Assembly: GCA_006176705.1 (NCBI GenBank)
Contig: QRFJ01000298.1
Coordinates: 620,001-684,000, forward strand
Length of the DNA: 64,000 bases
Origin: Cocos nucifera
Taxonomy: Eukaryota > Streptophyta > Magnoliopsida > Arecales > Arecaceae
Direction of reading: 5' to 3'
Below are positions 63,948 through 64,000 of this stretch, piece by piece. The notes below the pieces were generated by a model, which searched no databases, was not told the DNA's origin, and saw nothing but the letters and a program-made list of their open reading frames with translations. Position numbers and translations under genes: made by a program. The number at the start of each line of letters is the position of its first letter. The first letter of the stretch is position 1.

Positions 63948-64000
63948 TCCTTAGATCTGAGATCATCTCAGTGACTTGCAAGCAACTCACTATGCTTTGA

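Larger units (their letters stand above)
59104..64000 (+). repeat. LTR I (B/D family) split by copia E, runs off the window
   Basis: 59104-59528 aligns with the first 425 bases of copia B's 3' LTR (TATTGGAAAATATATTCC; GATGGGATATAGGATAAG), and 63953-64000 resumes exactly where it stopped (AGATCTGAGATCATCTCAGT against AGACCTGAGATCACCTTAGT). Copia E fills 59529-63947. Confidence 0.88.

Overview
This is a gene-poor stretch of plant nuclear DNA, built almost wholly of LTR retrotransposons inserted into one another. I find no host protein gene, tRNA, rRNA, CRISPR array or bacterial-type operon. The families (Tat-lineage Ty3/gypsy with a second RNase H, several Ty1/copia families primed by initiator tRNA-Met, one SIRE-like LTR) point to a flowering plant. 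A monocot is my guess, but the sequence does not fix the species.

Layout. 1-21612: plus-strand Tat gypsy element whose 5' end lies outside the window. It has broken gag and pol (1-4978), a 117-bp tandem array (5081-5860), a large antisense gene with introns (9180 down to 6066), and a 3' LTR (9810-21612) split by copia A. Copia A (10011-20794, minus strand) is nearly intact in coding terms: three lesions interrupt its gag-pol. 21636-27471: copia B, plus strand, with target duplication GGCTC. 27477-28936: unassigned DNA with short repeats. 28937-31593: element G, minus strand, with priming site and LTR but no pol. 31594-44571: copia D, plus strand, split by Tork-like copia F (35527-41124, minus strand). 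44572-45723: second Tat-type LTR piece. 45724-47891: gypsy LTR K holding solo LTR J (47131-47851). 47892-50659: leader and LTR of element H, a relative of copia A, inserted in a SIRE-like element whose LTR is 50726-52136. 52155-59103: copia C, minus strand, cut by LTR I (59104 onward), which is cut in turn by Tork-like copia E (59529-63947).

Relationships. B, C and D are one copia family; none has a gag, and all three have lost the protease Asp-Ser/Thr-Gly triad in a similar way. E and F are one Tork-like family; G and J have related LTRs. A and H share a third LTR type.

Most interesting: the antisense gene of the Tat element. It has a putative TATA box, three predicted introns that all fall in phase 0, a domain resembling the plant 'putative gypsy type transposon' family, a coiled-coil C-terminus and a poly(A) signal. 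It converges with gag-pol on the 117-bp array. Also notable are a U3 region in copia A with seven W-box cores, a G-box, two perfect hairpins and a palindrome near the expected start site, and the fact that copia A's two LTRs differ mainly by small indels, which suggests sequence or assembly error in one of them.
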